DNA from: Nitrospirales bacterium
GTDB taxonomy: Bacteria > Nitrospirota > Nitrospiria > Nitrospirales > UBA8639
Direction: 5' to 3'
Assembly (NCBI GenBank): GCA_031315865.1
Contig: JALDRJ010000002.1
Span: 2,826,001 to 2,890,000 of the forward strand
DNA length: 64,000 bases
This document shows, in pieces, positions 45,031 through 53,517 of this stretch (position 1 is the stretch's first letter; each line of letters opens with the position of its first letter). Both the position numbers and the translations under genes were made by a program. Below the pieces are notes generated by a model. It was not told the origin of the DNA, ran no database searches, and saw nothing but the letters and a program-made list of their open reading frames with translations.

Positions 45031-45642
45031 ATGACTGAACCAGGAGGAGATGAACGTCGAAAAGATGTCCGAAGTTCGGTCAACGTCTGTGTGTCCGTTG
45101 ACGTACCTCTCGCTTTGTCGTATGAGTCTGAGACGAGCGATGAAGGCGCCTGGCCGAAATGGCAATGGGAAGACCTGGCTCTGTCGCCGGATTTTGTTCG
45201 CGCGATGGTTGATGAAAAAGACCTTACCGTTAAAGATCCACTGATGCTGCAGATGCTCTGCCGGGTGGATTGGTTGCTGGGCAATGTCCTCAAAACGTTA
45301 GCCAAAGATGAACGTCTCAAAGATTCGCTTCCTCAATTCATGAACGTGAATCTAAGCGGGTCAGGCATCCGGTTTGCGACGGAAAAAGAGTTTCCGGTTG
45401 AGAGTCGTTTAGCCCTCTGTCTTATCCTTCGACCCTTTATCCCTATCCGGGCCATCGGGAGGGTCGTGCGTACTGCCGAGCGTAAAATGGTCCGGGGGGG
45501 AGGATTTGAGACAGCCGTTGAATTTGTCGACATTGCGGAAGATGATCGGGAGGCGATTATTCGTCATGTCATCCGTACGCAGGCCCTGACCCTGCGCCAC
45601 CGTCAGGACTCATCTCACTCTTGGGTCTCAGGTCAACTTTGA
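45031..45642 (+). CDS. PilZ-domain-like protein
   Basis: A 203-residue cytoplasmic protein with the two c-di-GMP contact motifs of PilZ proteins: RRKDVR (RxxxR) at residues 9-14 and NLSGSG (N/DxSxxG) near residue 111. About 95 residues lie between the two, more than usual, so this is an atypical, interrupted PilZ protein. A beta-rich tail (LALCLILRPFIPIRAIGRVVRT) fits the PilZ barrel. The frame is open upstream to 44797, but the ATG at 45031 has a GAGGGGGG site and starts just before RRKDVR. It would respond to c-di-GMP and affect motility; this is inference from the family. Confidence 0.72.
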   Translation: MTEPGGDERRKDVRSSVNVCVSVDVPLALSYESETSDEGAWPKWQWEDLALSPDFVRAMVDEKDLTVKDPLMLQMLCRVDWLLGNVLKTLAKDERLKDSLPQFMNVNLSGSGIRFATEKEFPVESRLALCLILRPFIPIRAIGRVVRTAERKMVRGGGFETAVEFVDIAEDDREAIIRHVIRTQALTLRHRQDSSHSWVSGQL

Positions 45643-45649
45643 TTTGCGA

Positions 45650-47326
45650 ATGCCGTTCTTTCTGCTCAGTGCGATCGTGGCTGGGCTTCTGAGTTGTTCA
45701 GTTCCACCCTCTCATCAACCTGACCTGCAACGTACTGCACCGCCGAGTTTTCCCGCCGAGTTTCTGCCTCTTCCTCATACCGTCGGGGTCTTGCCTTTCG
45801 ATTACCATGGTCACGCCGAGAATTGGTCATGGCTGAGACATGGTCTTCCAGATATGCTGATCACCGATCTGGTGTCGCGTTTTGGCATGAAAATCATCTC
45901 ACGCGACTCACTGGGTGAAGTCCTACGAGAACAGTGGCTGCAGCATCGTGGCATGTCAGAGGCGGGACAGGCCGTCAAGCTCGGACGGCTGAGCGGCGCT
46001 CGCTACCTTTTAAAGGGGAGCATTTACGACATTCAGAAGGGCGTCGCGGTTGATGTTCATATGCTTGATGTCGAGCGCGGCAGTGTGATTCGTACAGGCC
46101 GTACTGTTGGATCGTACGATGATTTGCCTGCTCTGGAACGACAGCTTTCAGCCCAGATTCAGAACTGGTTTCCCTTACGTTACGTAGAAAAATTTTCCGA
46201 TCCTGAAGACGTTCCACCATTGCTTCGAAACGAAACATCGCAAGAACCCACCGATCCGCATCCAGTATCAGACGTCTCGATTGAGCTACGGCCTCAGAAG
46301 CCGCCTTCCTATGTGTCGGGCCTGGACCTTCAATTGAGTTTCGAACGGAACCAACGCATGCGAGAAGAGGCATGGTATGTGGCGTCAAAAGCCTGGGAAA
46401 CCGCTCTTTCCATTGAAATGAGCCCTCCAGAATTTGCCGATGGTTTCTTGGATTCAGGGTCGATCGCACGCAATGAAGAGGTCGTCATTCCAGTGACCTC
46501 CTATTTTCATTCTGAGGATCTGAATACTCTTCATCCTGAGTTAGAATTATCGTTTCTGGCGACGGACCAACAGAATCGAGGAAAGGGAAGGCTTGTTTGG
46601 AAGGGAGATGCAAGTACGAGTCGACTGTTCGCTGAACAGTTTCGGGCGCCCCGGCGTTTGTTTATCCGCGCGATTGCAGAATCCGGTCAAATCATCGGCG
46701 TCTCTTCGTCGTGGGCCTGGCGGGCTGATCAGGCTGTTCATGTTCACGACTCTGGCATCATTGATATCGCGATTTGGCCAACTCCCATCATTCATGGACA
46801 AGCTGTCTTTATGGGAGATCTTTTAGCGCGTGACCAGGCTATCAAATACTTTGACGCCATCATGGTCTTGGTTCCTCAAGAGCGAAAAAGCATTTCAGTT
46901 GAATTGATTGAATCAGCCGGGGTTAAGGCACGAGAACACTCCATGAGTTCAGACGCGGAAACGTCCGCGGTCAGGTTCCAGCGAGCGCTTACGGATTGGT
47001 TTGAGCAACACTGGACTCCGCCGGTCTCCGAGTTCTTGCCTGTTCATGGATATCTTCCCGGGAATAGACGAAGTATTCAATTACGAGTCACCGGACGTCA
47101 CAACACCGTGATGACCGCACAGATTGGCCAGACTGGTGATGAACCTCACTTGCTCCAAAACGTAAAAAGTCTGATTGGGCGACTGACACAGTCTTGTCTG
47201 TTCGATTGTCGAAACGGTTCTCAGGACCTCGAACAACATGACCCTGTGGAAGTGCGGGTGCAGTTAGATCTACACAAAGACCTTCAGCATGTGGGCCTTG
47301 GAGAAACAGTTTCTGGCATCCCTTGA
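45650..47326 (+). CDS. CsgG/FlgO-like lipoprotein
   Basis: A 558-residue predicted lipoprotein. A short signal peptide ends in the lipobox LLSC at residues 15-18. Residues about 45-170 form a CsgG/FlgO-like domain (VGVLPFDYHG, ITDLVSRFGMKIISRDSLGEVL, GARYLLKGSIYDIQKG, LDVERGSV), known in outer-membrane secretion and flagellar outer-membrane lipoproteins. The remaining 380 residues are beta-rich and unrecognised. It follows the PilZ-like gene by seven bases and may link the cell envelope with the flagellum. The frame is open from a TTG at 45644; the ATG at 45650 is used. Confidence 0.75.
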   Translation: MPFFLLSAIVAGLLSCSVPPSHQPDLQRTAPPSFPAEFLPLPHTVGVLPFDYHGHAENWSWLRHGLPDMLITDLVSRFGMKIISRDSLGEVLREQWLQHRGMSEAGQAVKLGRLSGARYLLKGSIYDIQKGVAVDVHMLDVERGSVIRTGRTVGSYDDLPALERQLSAQIQNWFPLRYVEKFSDPEDVPPLLRNETSQEPTDPHPVSDVSIELRPQKPPSYVSGLDLQLSFERNQRMREEAWYVASKAWETALSIEMSPPEFADGFLDSGSIARNEEVVIPVTSYFHSEDLNTLHPELELSFLATDQQNRGKGRLVWKGDASTSRLFAEQFRAPRRLFIRAIAESGQIIGVSSSWAWRADQAVHVHDSGIIDIAIWPTPIIHGQAVFMGDLLARDQAIKYFDAIMVLVPQERKSISVELIESAGVKAREHSMSSDAETSAVRFQRALTDWFEQHWTPPVSEFLPVHGYLPGNRRSIQLRVTGRHNTVMTAQIGQTGDEPHLLQNVKSLIGRLTQSCLFDCRNGSQDLEQHDPVEVRVQLDLHKDLQHVGLGETVSGIP

Positions 47327-47401
47327 GATGTCCTGGCATTCCGAAGGAATGTTGGAGAAGCTTCTTGTCTCAGTCTCCAGGAACAATCTTGGACGAGCTC
47401 A

Positions 47402-48793
47402 TCACCCATCCTTCAAGACCTTTTTCGCGGCCTTGCTCAGTTCTGCATCTGCTTCATGAGTGGTGGCATAAATGCGGAGTTGCATCATGCGTGCCGGAAG
47501 GTATTTGAAAAAAGTGTTCAGGCTCTCTTTCGCCACATGGCGTGTCGACGGTTCATAGACAAAAATCTGAAACCCTCCCATATTCAGCAGATTAATCGGG
47601 CGCGGGTCTTGATGAGCAATGTCGATTCGAAAATCAAGGTCCTTGAAGGCGAGAGGAAGCGCCGAGCGAATGCGTTGTTCGAGCCGAAGGGGCTCGGTGC
47701 GTTTGCGCGTTCGTGCGTCCGAGGGAATTGGGACGAGTGTTGAAAAGGCCATTTTCCATTTGACGTTTCTCGTTAGAATTTTGGCCCATTCGCGTCCGAG
47801 CCGATTTTTGGTGCGGTGCGGGTCATGCTGCCATTGTCTGACTGATTCAATGAGCGACCAATCGGTGAGCGGGAGATAACTCTGGAGCTGATCCAGCGGA
47901 TTTTCACGGTATAGGTAGGACATGGTTTTGGAGAATATTTCCTGTAGGTGAATATCGATGGCGCGAGTCGTCCGATGATAGTACACGTTCGAATAGAGAT
48001 AGAGGCGGGCATTCAAAAACATTTGTAACGCCGGCAGACCGGACTGATGGATCGTGAGTCCCTTGTGGGTGAAAAAGGTATAGTGAATTAATCGTTCGAT
48101 ATCGATCGGTCCGATCGCAACCCCGCACATGTATGAATCTCGAAGGATGTAATCGCAGTTATCAGCGGTATAGACTCCGCCGATCAAGGGTTGGAGGGCT
48201 GTGAGCCATCGAGGGTAGTCTTGAGTTGGTTTATGCGGGTCTTTGAGTATGAGGAAGGCAATATGGTCTGGATTCAGCCGCTCTCCTGGGGCAAACATCC
48301 CTGATGGACTACGGGAGATTCGTAGAATGGTGGACGCCAGTTGAGTGCGAATGATGGCTTGCCCGATGTGTTCGTGTGTCAGGTGAAATTTGGTGAGATA
48401 GTGATGATCAAAAAAATGACAAAACGGTCCATGCCCAACGTCATGCAGCAAGGCCGTGACGCGCAGCAATTCTTCGATGTACGGTTGGGATGGCACATTG
48501 GGCACGGTCTTGGCGAGTGTCGGGTATAAGTGGGTGGCCATTCGGCCAGCCAGATACATGGCGCCTAATGAATGTTGGAACCGGGTATGTTCAGCCGCCG
48601 GGTAGACCCAGTGCGCGCTTTGGAGTTGATAGATGGACCGTAGTCGTTGGACCCAAGGAGAATCGATGAGATCTTTTTCTGTCTGTTCTTCTCGCGCTTC
48701 ATCTGAGCGTGGTACGGTAAATGTAATGTACCCATGAATGGGGTCAGCGATCAGGGAAGTTCCGTCATGAGGAAGGCGTGGGTTTCGCGTCAC
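47402..48793 (-). CDS. HD-domain phosphohydrolase
   Basis: A 463-residue member of the HD superfamily of metal-dependent phosphohydrolases, near the dGTPase/SAMHD1-like branch. The metal ligands are visible in EHTRFQHSLG and LLHDVGHGPFCH (the HD pair) near residues 67-120, with DYILRDSYMCG as a further conserved block. The start is a GTG with AGGTGA six bases upstream. Its substrate is not known; dNTPs are a guess from the family. It is convergent with the lipoprotein gene on the + strand, about 75 bases away. Confidence 0.85.
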   Translation of the reverse strand: MTRNPRLPHDGTSLIADPIHGYITFTVPRSDEAREEQTEKDLIDSPWVQRLRSIYQLQSAHWVYPAAEHTRFQHSLGAMYLAGRMATHLYPTLAKTVPNVPSQPYIEELLRVTALLHDVGHGPFCHFFDHHYLTKFHLTHEHIGQAIIRTQLASTILRISRSPSGMFAPGERLNPDHIAFLILKDPHKPTQDYPRWLTALQPLIGGVYTADNCDYILRDSYMCGVAIGPIDIERLIHYTFFTHKGLTIHQSGLPALQMFLNARLYLYSNVYYHRTTRAIDIHLQEIFSKTMSYLYRENPLDQLQSYLPLTDWSLIESVRQWQHDPHRTKNRLGREWAKILTRNVKWKMAFSTLVPIPSDARTRKRTEPLRLEQRIRSALPLAFKDLDFRIDIAHQDPRPINLLNMGGFQIFVYEPSTRHVAKESLNTFFKYLPARMMQLRIYATTHEADAELSKAAKKVLKDG

Positions 48794-48814
48794 GGTCGTT
48801 CACCTGTTGGGGCT

Positions 48815-48924
48815 GTTGAAACAAGCCGTCAGCGGCGTTCTCGGCATTTTGCCGTGCTCACGTAATGCCAGTGCGCTTCGCGCGTCAAAATCCCTGTGGC
48901 CTTGCTGAACGGACTTTTTTGAAC
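48815..48924. repeat. interspersed repeat with imperfect inverted ends (MITE/REP-like)
   Basis: The element begins GTTGAAACAAGCCG and ends with TTTTTTGAAC; its right end, read on the other strand, starts GTTCAAAAAAGTCCG. The ends are thus imperfect inverted repeats of about 20 bases. From memory, short elements with the same kind of ends (GTTCAAAAAG, CCAGCAAGGC) recur in Nitrospira genomes. It carries no gene; a 61-codon minus frame across it is not credible. It lies upstream of the HD-domain gene. Confidence 0.55.
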
Positions 48925-49054
48925 TGCCACGAAGCTGCTGGGTCACAACGTTGTTCTGACGAAATATGGCCTTTGATAACTTCATTATTCAACACTCACT
49001 TGTTTGAAGAAGCGCTTGCTGGTGGAAGTGAATGAATAGGCAGCTCATGATGGT

Positions 49055-49504
49055 CTATGGCGTTCTGGCGGAACGATAGCGAAGGATCACAAAGAGCATG
49101 ATGGGATAAGCCAGGATTGCCCCCAAGAGACCCAGTACGCATCCTCCCAGGATAAATGGGAGTAAGTACGGTGTTAAGAGTTCAAAAATATTGTCAAGAT
49201 GCATGCTTGAAAAATCCAAATCAGAGGTCGGCGCAGACCCGTAGAATGTGAACCCCGTATACAACGTGAGTCCGAGAATGGGAGCGATGGTCCATGGATT
49301 ATTGATGAAGGCCCCCATGAACATGGCGAGGTAGTTCAATCTCAAGGCCCAGGCGAGGAAGACGACGCTGATCGTATGAAAACCGTAATGCGGGGCGAAC
49401 GCGATAAAGACGCCGATCGCAAAGGCTATCGCGGTTCGTTGTGGCGATTCTTTGAGATGTAGGACCTGAATGAGTTGATCGCGAACAGTCTGAATTGAGA
49501 GCAC
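49055..49504 (-). CDS. DUF2062 integral membrane protein
   Basis: A 149-residue inner-membrane protein of the DUF2062 family. Three hydrophobic segments are visible (AIAFAIGVFIAFAPHYGF, ISVVFLAWALRLNYLAMFMGAF, LLPFILGGCVLGLLGAIL), and the conserved FxPxxG-like and NNPWT motifs are present. The function of this family is unknown, though it is often linked to glycan metabolism. The GTG start has AGGAAAGG upstream. It is 25 bases from thiL and is probably co-transcribed with it. Confidence 0.85.
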   Translation of the reverse strand: MLSIQTVRDQLIQVLHLKESPQRTAIAFAIGVFIAFAPHYGFHTISVVFLAWALRLNYLAMFMGAFINNPWTIAPILGLTLYTGFTFYGSAPTSDLDFSSMHLDNIFELLTPYLLPFILGGCVLGLLGAILAYPIMLFVILRYRSARTP

Positions 49505-49529
49505 GTGCCTTTCCTGGATGGTCTGCCGG

Positions 49530-50573
49530 TCACGAGTGAAAATGTGTGTAACTCTGTTGGGTCAGCGGTTGTGAGGATCCATCTTCCCGCCTGAGTGAAA
49601 TGCCGTGTTTCTGATGACGAATGCTGCCGATGCACGTGATAGATTGCCTGATGTCAGAGGCCAGCGATTCGAGCTGCGAGCGTTTCCGCGACGGAACGGT
49701 AAACAGTAATTCATAATCTTCTCCCCAATGAAGGATGAGATCCTTCGATAAATTTCGATGGGCCGCCAGAAATGCGGAACATTGTCGAGAGACTGGCAGT
49801 TGTGCCAGGTCGATGAGGGCCCCGACGTGACTCGCGCGGCAAAGGTGCGATATGTCTCCCGACAGACCATCTGACAAATCGATCGCGGCGGTCGCAAGCC
49901 GGTGTTGGGCTAACAATTGACCCAGATGGATTTTGGGGGATGGCTGTAGATGACGTCTTTTCAAAAATCGTACGACAGACTGAGGAACATGTCCAGTCGA
50001 GCCCTTTGTCTGGCGCTGAAGGAGGCGAAGACCGGCACCGGAGTCTCCGAGCGTGCCTGTCACAAAAATGAGGTCGCCACGTTTAGCTCCTCCACGTGAA
50101 AGTGCATGGTGTGTCTTCACGGATCCAAGGATGGTGAGGCTGATGACGATATCCCTACGAGAGGCACACGTATCGCCTCCGACGATCTTCATGTCATACC
50201 GTTTGCAGAGTTGGCGTATTCCCCTGTAAATAGCCCGAATCTGTGCCAATTGGCATGAGGAGGGTACGGCGAGCCCCGCTAGCAGGTAAAGGGGAGCGGC
50301 TCCCATAGCTGCCATGTCACTCACATTGACGGCTGTGGCTTTATACCCAATATCTGAAAAAGTCGAAAATCGTCGATCAAAGTGAATGCCTTCTATGAAC
50401 AGATCTTTCGAGATCACACACTCATAGCCAGCTTTCTGTGGAAGGACAGCTGCATCATCACCGATTCCGTAGGGCGACACGAGATTGCTGTCCCCGATCG
50501 TTGCTTGCAAGGCGCGTATGACTTCAAACTCGCCTGTATCTGCAACGGTTCTCCGGGAGGGAGTCGGTGGCAT
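49530..50573 (-). CDS. thiL: thiamine-monophosphate kinase
   Basis: A 347-residue ThiL, which phosphorylates thiamine monophosphate to the active thiamine diphosphate using ATP. Conserved blocks are GIGDDAAVL near residue 37, FDRRFSTFSDIGYKATAVNVSDMAAMGA, KIVGGDTC, TGTLGDSGAGL, DLSDGLSGD and HWGEDYELLF. The frame stays open into lon, but the ATG at 50573 is four bases past the lon stop and gives the usual length. Several TPP enzymes in this window depend on its product. Confidence 0.92.
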   Translation of the reverse strand: MPPTPSRRTVADTGEFEVIRALQATIGDSNLVSPYGIGDDAAVLPQKAGYECVISKDLFIEGIHFDRRFSTFSDIGYKATAVNVSDMAAMGAAPLYLLAGLAVPSSCQLAQIRAIYRGIRQLCKRYDMKIVGGDTCASRRDIVISLTILGSVKTHHALSRGGAKRGDLIFVTGTLGDSGAGLRLLQRQTKGSTGHVPQSVVRFLKRRHLQPSPKIHLGQLLAQHRLATAAIDLSDGLSGDISHLCRASHVGALIDLAQLPVSRQCSAFLAAHRNLSKDLILHWGEDYELLFTVPSRKRSQLESLASDIRQSITCIGSIRHQKHGISLRREDGSSQPLTQQSYTHFHS

Positions 50574-50577
50574 GTGA

Positions 50578-53043
50578 TTAACGCGTGGAAGATTTCCGGC
50601 TGGCAATTTTTCGTCGCGGGGAGGTGTGCGAGCGGCCAAGGGGCTTGAGTTTTCTCCGGGTCGCGGGCGTTTTCGCATTGATGGATCGTAAGGTCGCGCG
50701 AGGTTTCGACTGGCTTTGCAGCGCGGCCGTTAACACTTCATCCATGGATTCCACGAAAATAAATGTCAAGTCTTCTAGCAGATGCTTCGGGATATCGTCC
50801 AAATCTTTTTCGTTGCGCTTGGGAAGAATGAGGCGGGGAAGCTTTGCGCGTTTGGCTGCAAGGATTTTTTCTTTCAGTCCGCCGATTGGCAGCACACGTC
50901 CGCGTAGTGTAATTTCTCCAGTCATGGCCACATCGCGACGGGTTGGGATGTTACTCAAACTTGAGGCCAGGGCAGTGGCCATAGTGATTCCAGCCGACGG
51001 GCCATCTTTGGGAATGGCTCCCGCGGGGACATGGACGTGAATGTCTTTTTTTGAAAATGCATCAGGGCTAATGTGTAAGGATTTTGCTTGTGTTCGAATA
51101 TAACTCAACGCGGCCTGAGCTGATTCCTTCATCACGTCACCCAAGTGTCCGGTTAATGTGAGCTGTCCCTTCCCCTTGGTTGATGAAGCTTCGATGTACA
51201 GCACATCGCCACCATTTTCAGTCCAGGCTAATCCCGTGACCACTCCCACCTCGTCATGTTCCAACTCCTGATCGGGCAAATACTTGGGAGCGCCTAAGTA
51301 TTTATAAAGCGTGCTGGGCGTGATGATGGACCGACCGGTTTGTCCCTCTGCGACCTTCTTCGCGACTTTTCGCAGGACATTGGCGATTTCACGCTCAAGA
51401 TTTCTGACTCCGGCTTCTCGTGTGTATTGAGAAATGATCATTCGTACGACGGGCTCGGTCAGTCGAAGATGGTGTTCAGTGATCCCATGTTCTTCGAGTT
51501 GACGGGGAATGAGGTATCGGTGGGCAATACCTAGCTTCTCTTCTTCGGAGTAGCCTGGGATTTCGATGATTTCCATTCGATCTCGCAGGGCAGACAGAAT
51601 GGGATCCGTCAAGTTCGCCGTAGTGATAAACATGACATCGCTTAAGTCGAATGGAACGCCGAGATAATGATCGGTGAAGTCATGATTCTGTTCTGGATCG
51701 AGGACTTCAAGGAGCGCGGCGGAAGGATCTCCACGAAAGTCCATGCCCACTTTGTCGATTTCATCGAGCATGAACACCGGGTTTAGAGTCCCTGCTTGTT
51801 TTAACCCCTGGATAATCCGTCCAGGCAATGAGCCAACGTAGGTTCGCCGGTGTCCACGAATCTCTGCTTCGTCTCTCGTGCCTCCCAGACTGATCCGAAC
51901 GAATTCGCGGCCGAGGGCTCGTGCGATCGATTTACCCAATGAAGTTTTGCCAACTCCCGGTGGACCGACAAAACACAGGATTGGTCCCTTCATTTTTTCT
52001 TTGAGTTTTCGGACGGCCAGGTATTCCAAGATACGGTCTTTGACTTTTTCAAGATCGTAGTGATCTTCATTGAGCACCTTCGAGGCTTTCTTGATATCCA
52101 GGTTGTCCTGGGATCGTTTGCTCCAAGGAAGATCAACCATCCATTCCAGGTAGGTTCGCACGGTCCCGGATTCAGCCGCATCGGGATGCATTTTTTCGAG
52201 TCGTTTGAGTTGCTTTTCGCATTCTTTCAAGACGTGGTCTGGCATGTTGGCTTCTTTGATGCGCGTGCGAAACTCAGAGGCTTCTTCGGTGCGGTCATCA
52301 ATCTCACCCAACTCTTTTTGGATTGCTTTGAGCTGTTCACGAAGAAAATATTCACGTTGGGTCTTATCCATCTCGCCTTTCGCTTGCGCCTGAATTTTTT
52401 GCTGCATCGAAAGCACTTCCTGCTCTTTGGCAAGAATTTCTCTGACACGCGTAAGGCGAACGAACGGGTCTTGAATTTCCAGGACTTCTTGAGTTGTTTC
52501 GACTTTTAACCCTAGGTTGGAGGCGATGATGTCGGCTAGACGACCTGGTTCTTCCAGGTTTTCAATGACGGTCAAGACATCAGGCATGATGACTTTCCCC
52601 AAGCTCACTAGCTGTTCAAGCGCTTCTTTCGTCGTCCTCATGAGGGCTTCATGTTCAAGCTCGGATCTTGAGACTTGGGTATCCACGATTTTCTCGATGT
52701 TGACGGTATAGAAAGGTTCTGATTGCGTATAGTCCAGAATTCTCGCCTTCGCGAGTCCTTGCACTAAAATTTTGATACGCTCATCAGGCAACTTGAGCAT
52801 ACGCATAATCACGCCGACTGTCCCGACCCGATGCAGCTCTTCGGGTTTGGGTAATTCAGTTTCCTGTGTCTTCTGAGTCGTCAAGAAGATCATTCGATTA
52901 TCGGCCAAGGCCGATTCGATGGCCTTGATCGAGACATCTCGACCAACAAAAAGAGGAAGCACCATGTATGGGAAGACCACGATGTCACGCACGGGTAAAA
53001 GGGGAAGCGAAGAGGGGATTTCTGCTTGAGGTGAACCTTCCAT
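50578..53043 (-). CDS. lon: ATP-dependent Lon protease
   Basis: An 821-residue LonA protease that degrades misfolded and regulatory proteins. The N-terminal substrate domain ([19 protein letters not shown]) is followed by a coiled region, then the AAA+ module with GPPGVGKTS near residue 360 and FMLDEIDK. The protease domain has the catalytic Ser-Lys dyad at S683 (KDGPSAG) and K726. It is about 35 residues longer than E. coli Lon because of a strongly basic C-terminal tail. It is read divergently from bamA, with thiL close behind. Confidence 0.96.
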   Translation of the reverse strand: MEGSPQAEIPSSLPLLPVRDIVVFPYMVLPLFVGRDVSIKAIESALADNRMIFLTTQKTQETELPKPEELHRVGTVGVIMRMLKLPDERIKILVQGLAKARILDYTQSEPFYTVNIEKIVDTQVSRSELEHEALMRTTKEALEQLVSLGKVIMPDVLTVIENLEEPGRLADIIASNLGLKVETTQEVLEIQDPFVRLTRVREILAKEQEVLSMQQKIQAQAKGEMDKTQREYFLREQLKAIQKELGEIDDRTEEASEFRTRIKEANMPDHVLKECEKQLKRLEKMHPDAAESGTVRTYLEWMVDLPWSKRSQDNLDIKKASKVLNEDHYDLEKVKDRILEYLAVRKLKEKMKGPILCFVGPPGVGKTSLGKSIARALGREFVRISLGGTRDEAEIRGHRRTYVGSLPGRIIQGLKQAGTLNPVFMLDEIDKVGMDFRGDPSAALLEVLDPEQNHDFTDHYLGVPFDLSDVMFITTANLTDPILSALRDRMEIIEIPGYSEEEKLGIAHRYLIPRQLEEHGITEHHLRLTEPVVRMIISQYTREAGVRNLEREIANVLRKVAKKVAEGQTGRSIITPSTLYKYLGAPKYLPDQELEHDEVGVVTGLAWTENGGDVLYIEASSTKGKGQLTLTGHLGDVMKESAQAALSYIRTQAKSLHISPDAFSKKDIHVHVPAGAIPKDGPSAGITMATALASSLSNIPTRRDVAMTGEITLRGRVLPIGGLKEKILAAKRAKLPRLILPKRNEKDLDDIPKHLLEDLTFIFVESMDEVLTAALQSQSKPRATLRSINAKTPATRRKLKPLGRSHTSPRRKIASRKSSTR

Positions 53044-53170
53044 AATATCAAAGTGAATGGTCTGAACGGACCAGCGATTCTGATCGCGAGAGTGGGAAAA
53101 TATGTAGGACTGGGGAATAAAACCAAGATTTGCGAGTCGGACGTTTCTTCACGTTCATCATCAAGTCATG

Positions 53171-53200
53171 ATACTAGGAGAAGGGCAAAAAAAATGTCAA
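53171..53200 (-). promoter_or_regulatory. sigma-70-type promoter for lon
   Basis: On the minus strand TTGACA (53195-53200) and TAGTAT (53171-53176) are separated by 18 bases. The -35 box is perfect and the -10 differs from TATAAT at two positions. A run of eight T residues lies just after the -35. The transcript would have a leader of about 120 bases before lon. Confidence 0.6.
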
Positions 53201-53248
53201 GGTAACCTCATACGCCAAGCATGCTGCCAGGCTGTTTTTATTCATGAC

Positions 53249-53278
53249 TTTACAAAAATCGCATATCGACTATATAAT
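53249..53278 (+). promoter_or_regulatory. sigma-70-type promoter for the bamA-lpx operon
   Basis: TTTACA (53249-53254) and TATAAT (53273-53278) with an 18-base spacer form a good sigma-70 promoter. It would leave a leader of about 230 bases before bamA, which is long and contains a short ORF. Confidence 0.6.
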
Positions 53279-53445
53279 TCAAAGACCTCCTAATAATTAT
53301 TCTATTCTTACAAACCGTAGACTTCCTGCCCATTCGTCGAGCGCATATCATGGCAAAGGCCCACAACTTCTCTGGCGAGTATGGCCAATCAATGTTCCTT
53401 GTCTAGGTTTCCATCATTGTAACCATTAACCATTGTGTTTTTACC

Positions 53446-53517
53446 ATGAAGTACGCCGAGCCGGGGAAGGTGTTAGAGCAGCGGTCCCATGAAGCCGGTC
53501 GCTGGAAACATGAATGA
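53446..53517 (+). CDS. possible 23-codon leader ORF coupled to bamA
   Basis: An ATG at 53446 opens a frame of 23 codons that ends at the TGA at 53515-53517, overlapping the bamA ATG (53514) as ATGA. No clear ribosome binding site precedes it. If translated, it could couple or attenuate bamA translation; the peptide is polar and charged. Chance cannot be excluded. Confidence 0.25.
   Translation: MKYAEPGKVLEQRSHEAGRWKHE

Noticed and set aside
48800-48985. 61-codon minus-strand ORF.
   Set aside because: It runs across the interspersed repeat, and the peptide has no family likeness; the repeat explains the sequence better.
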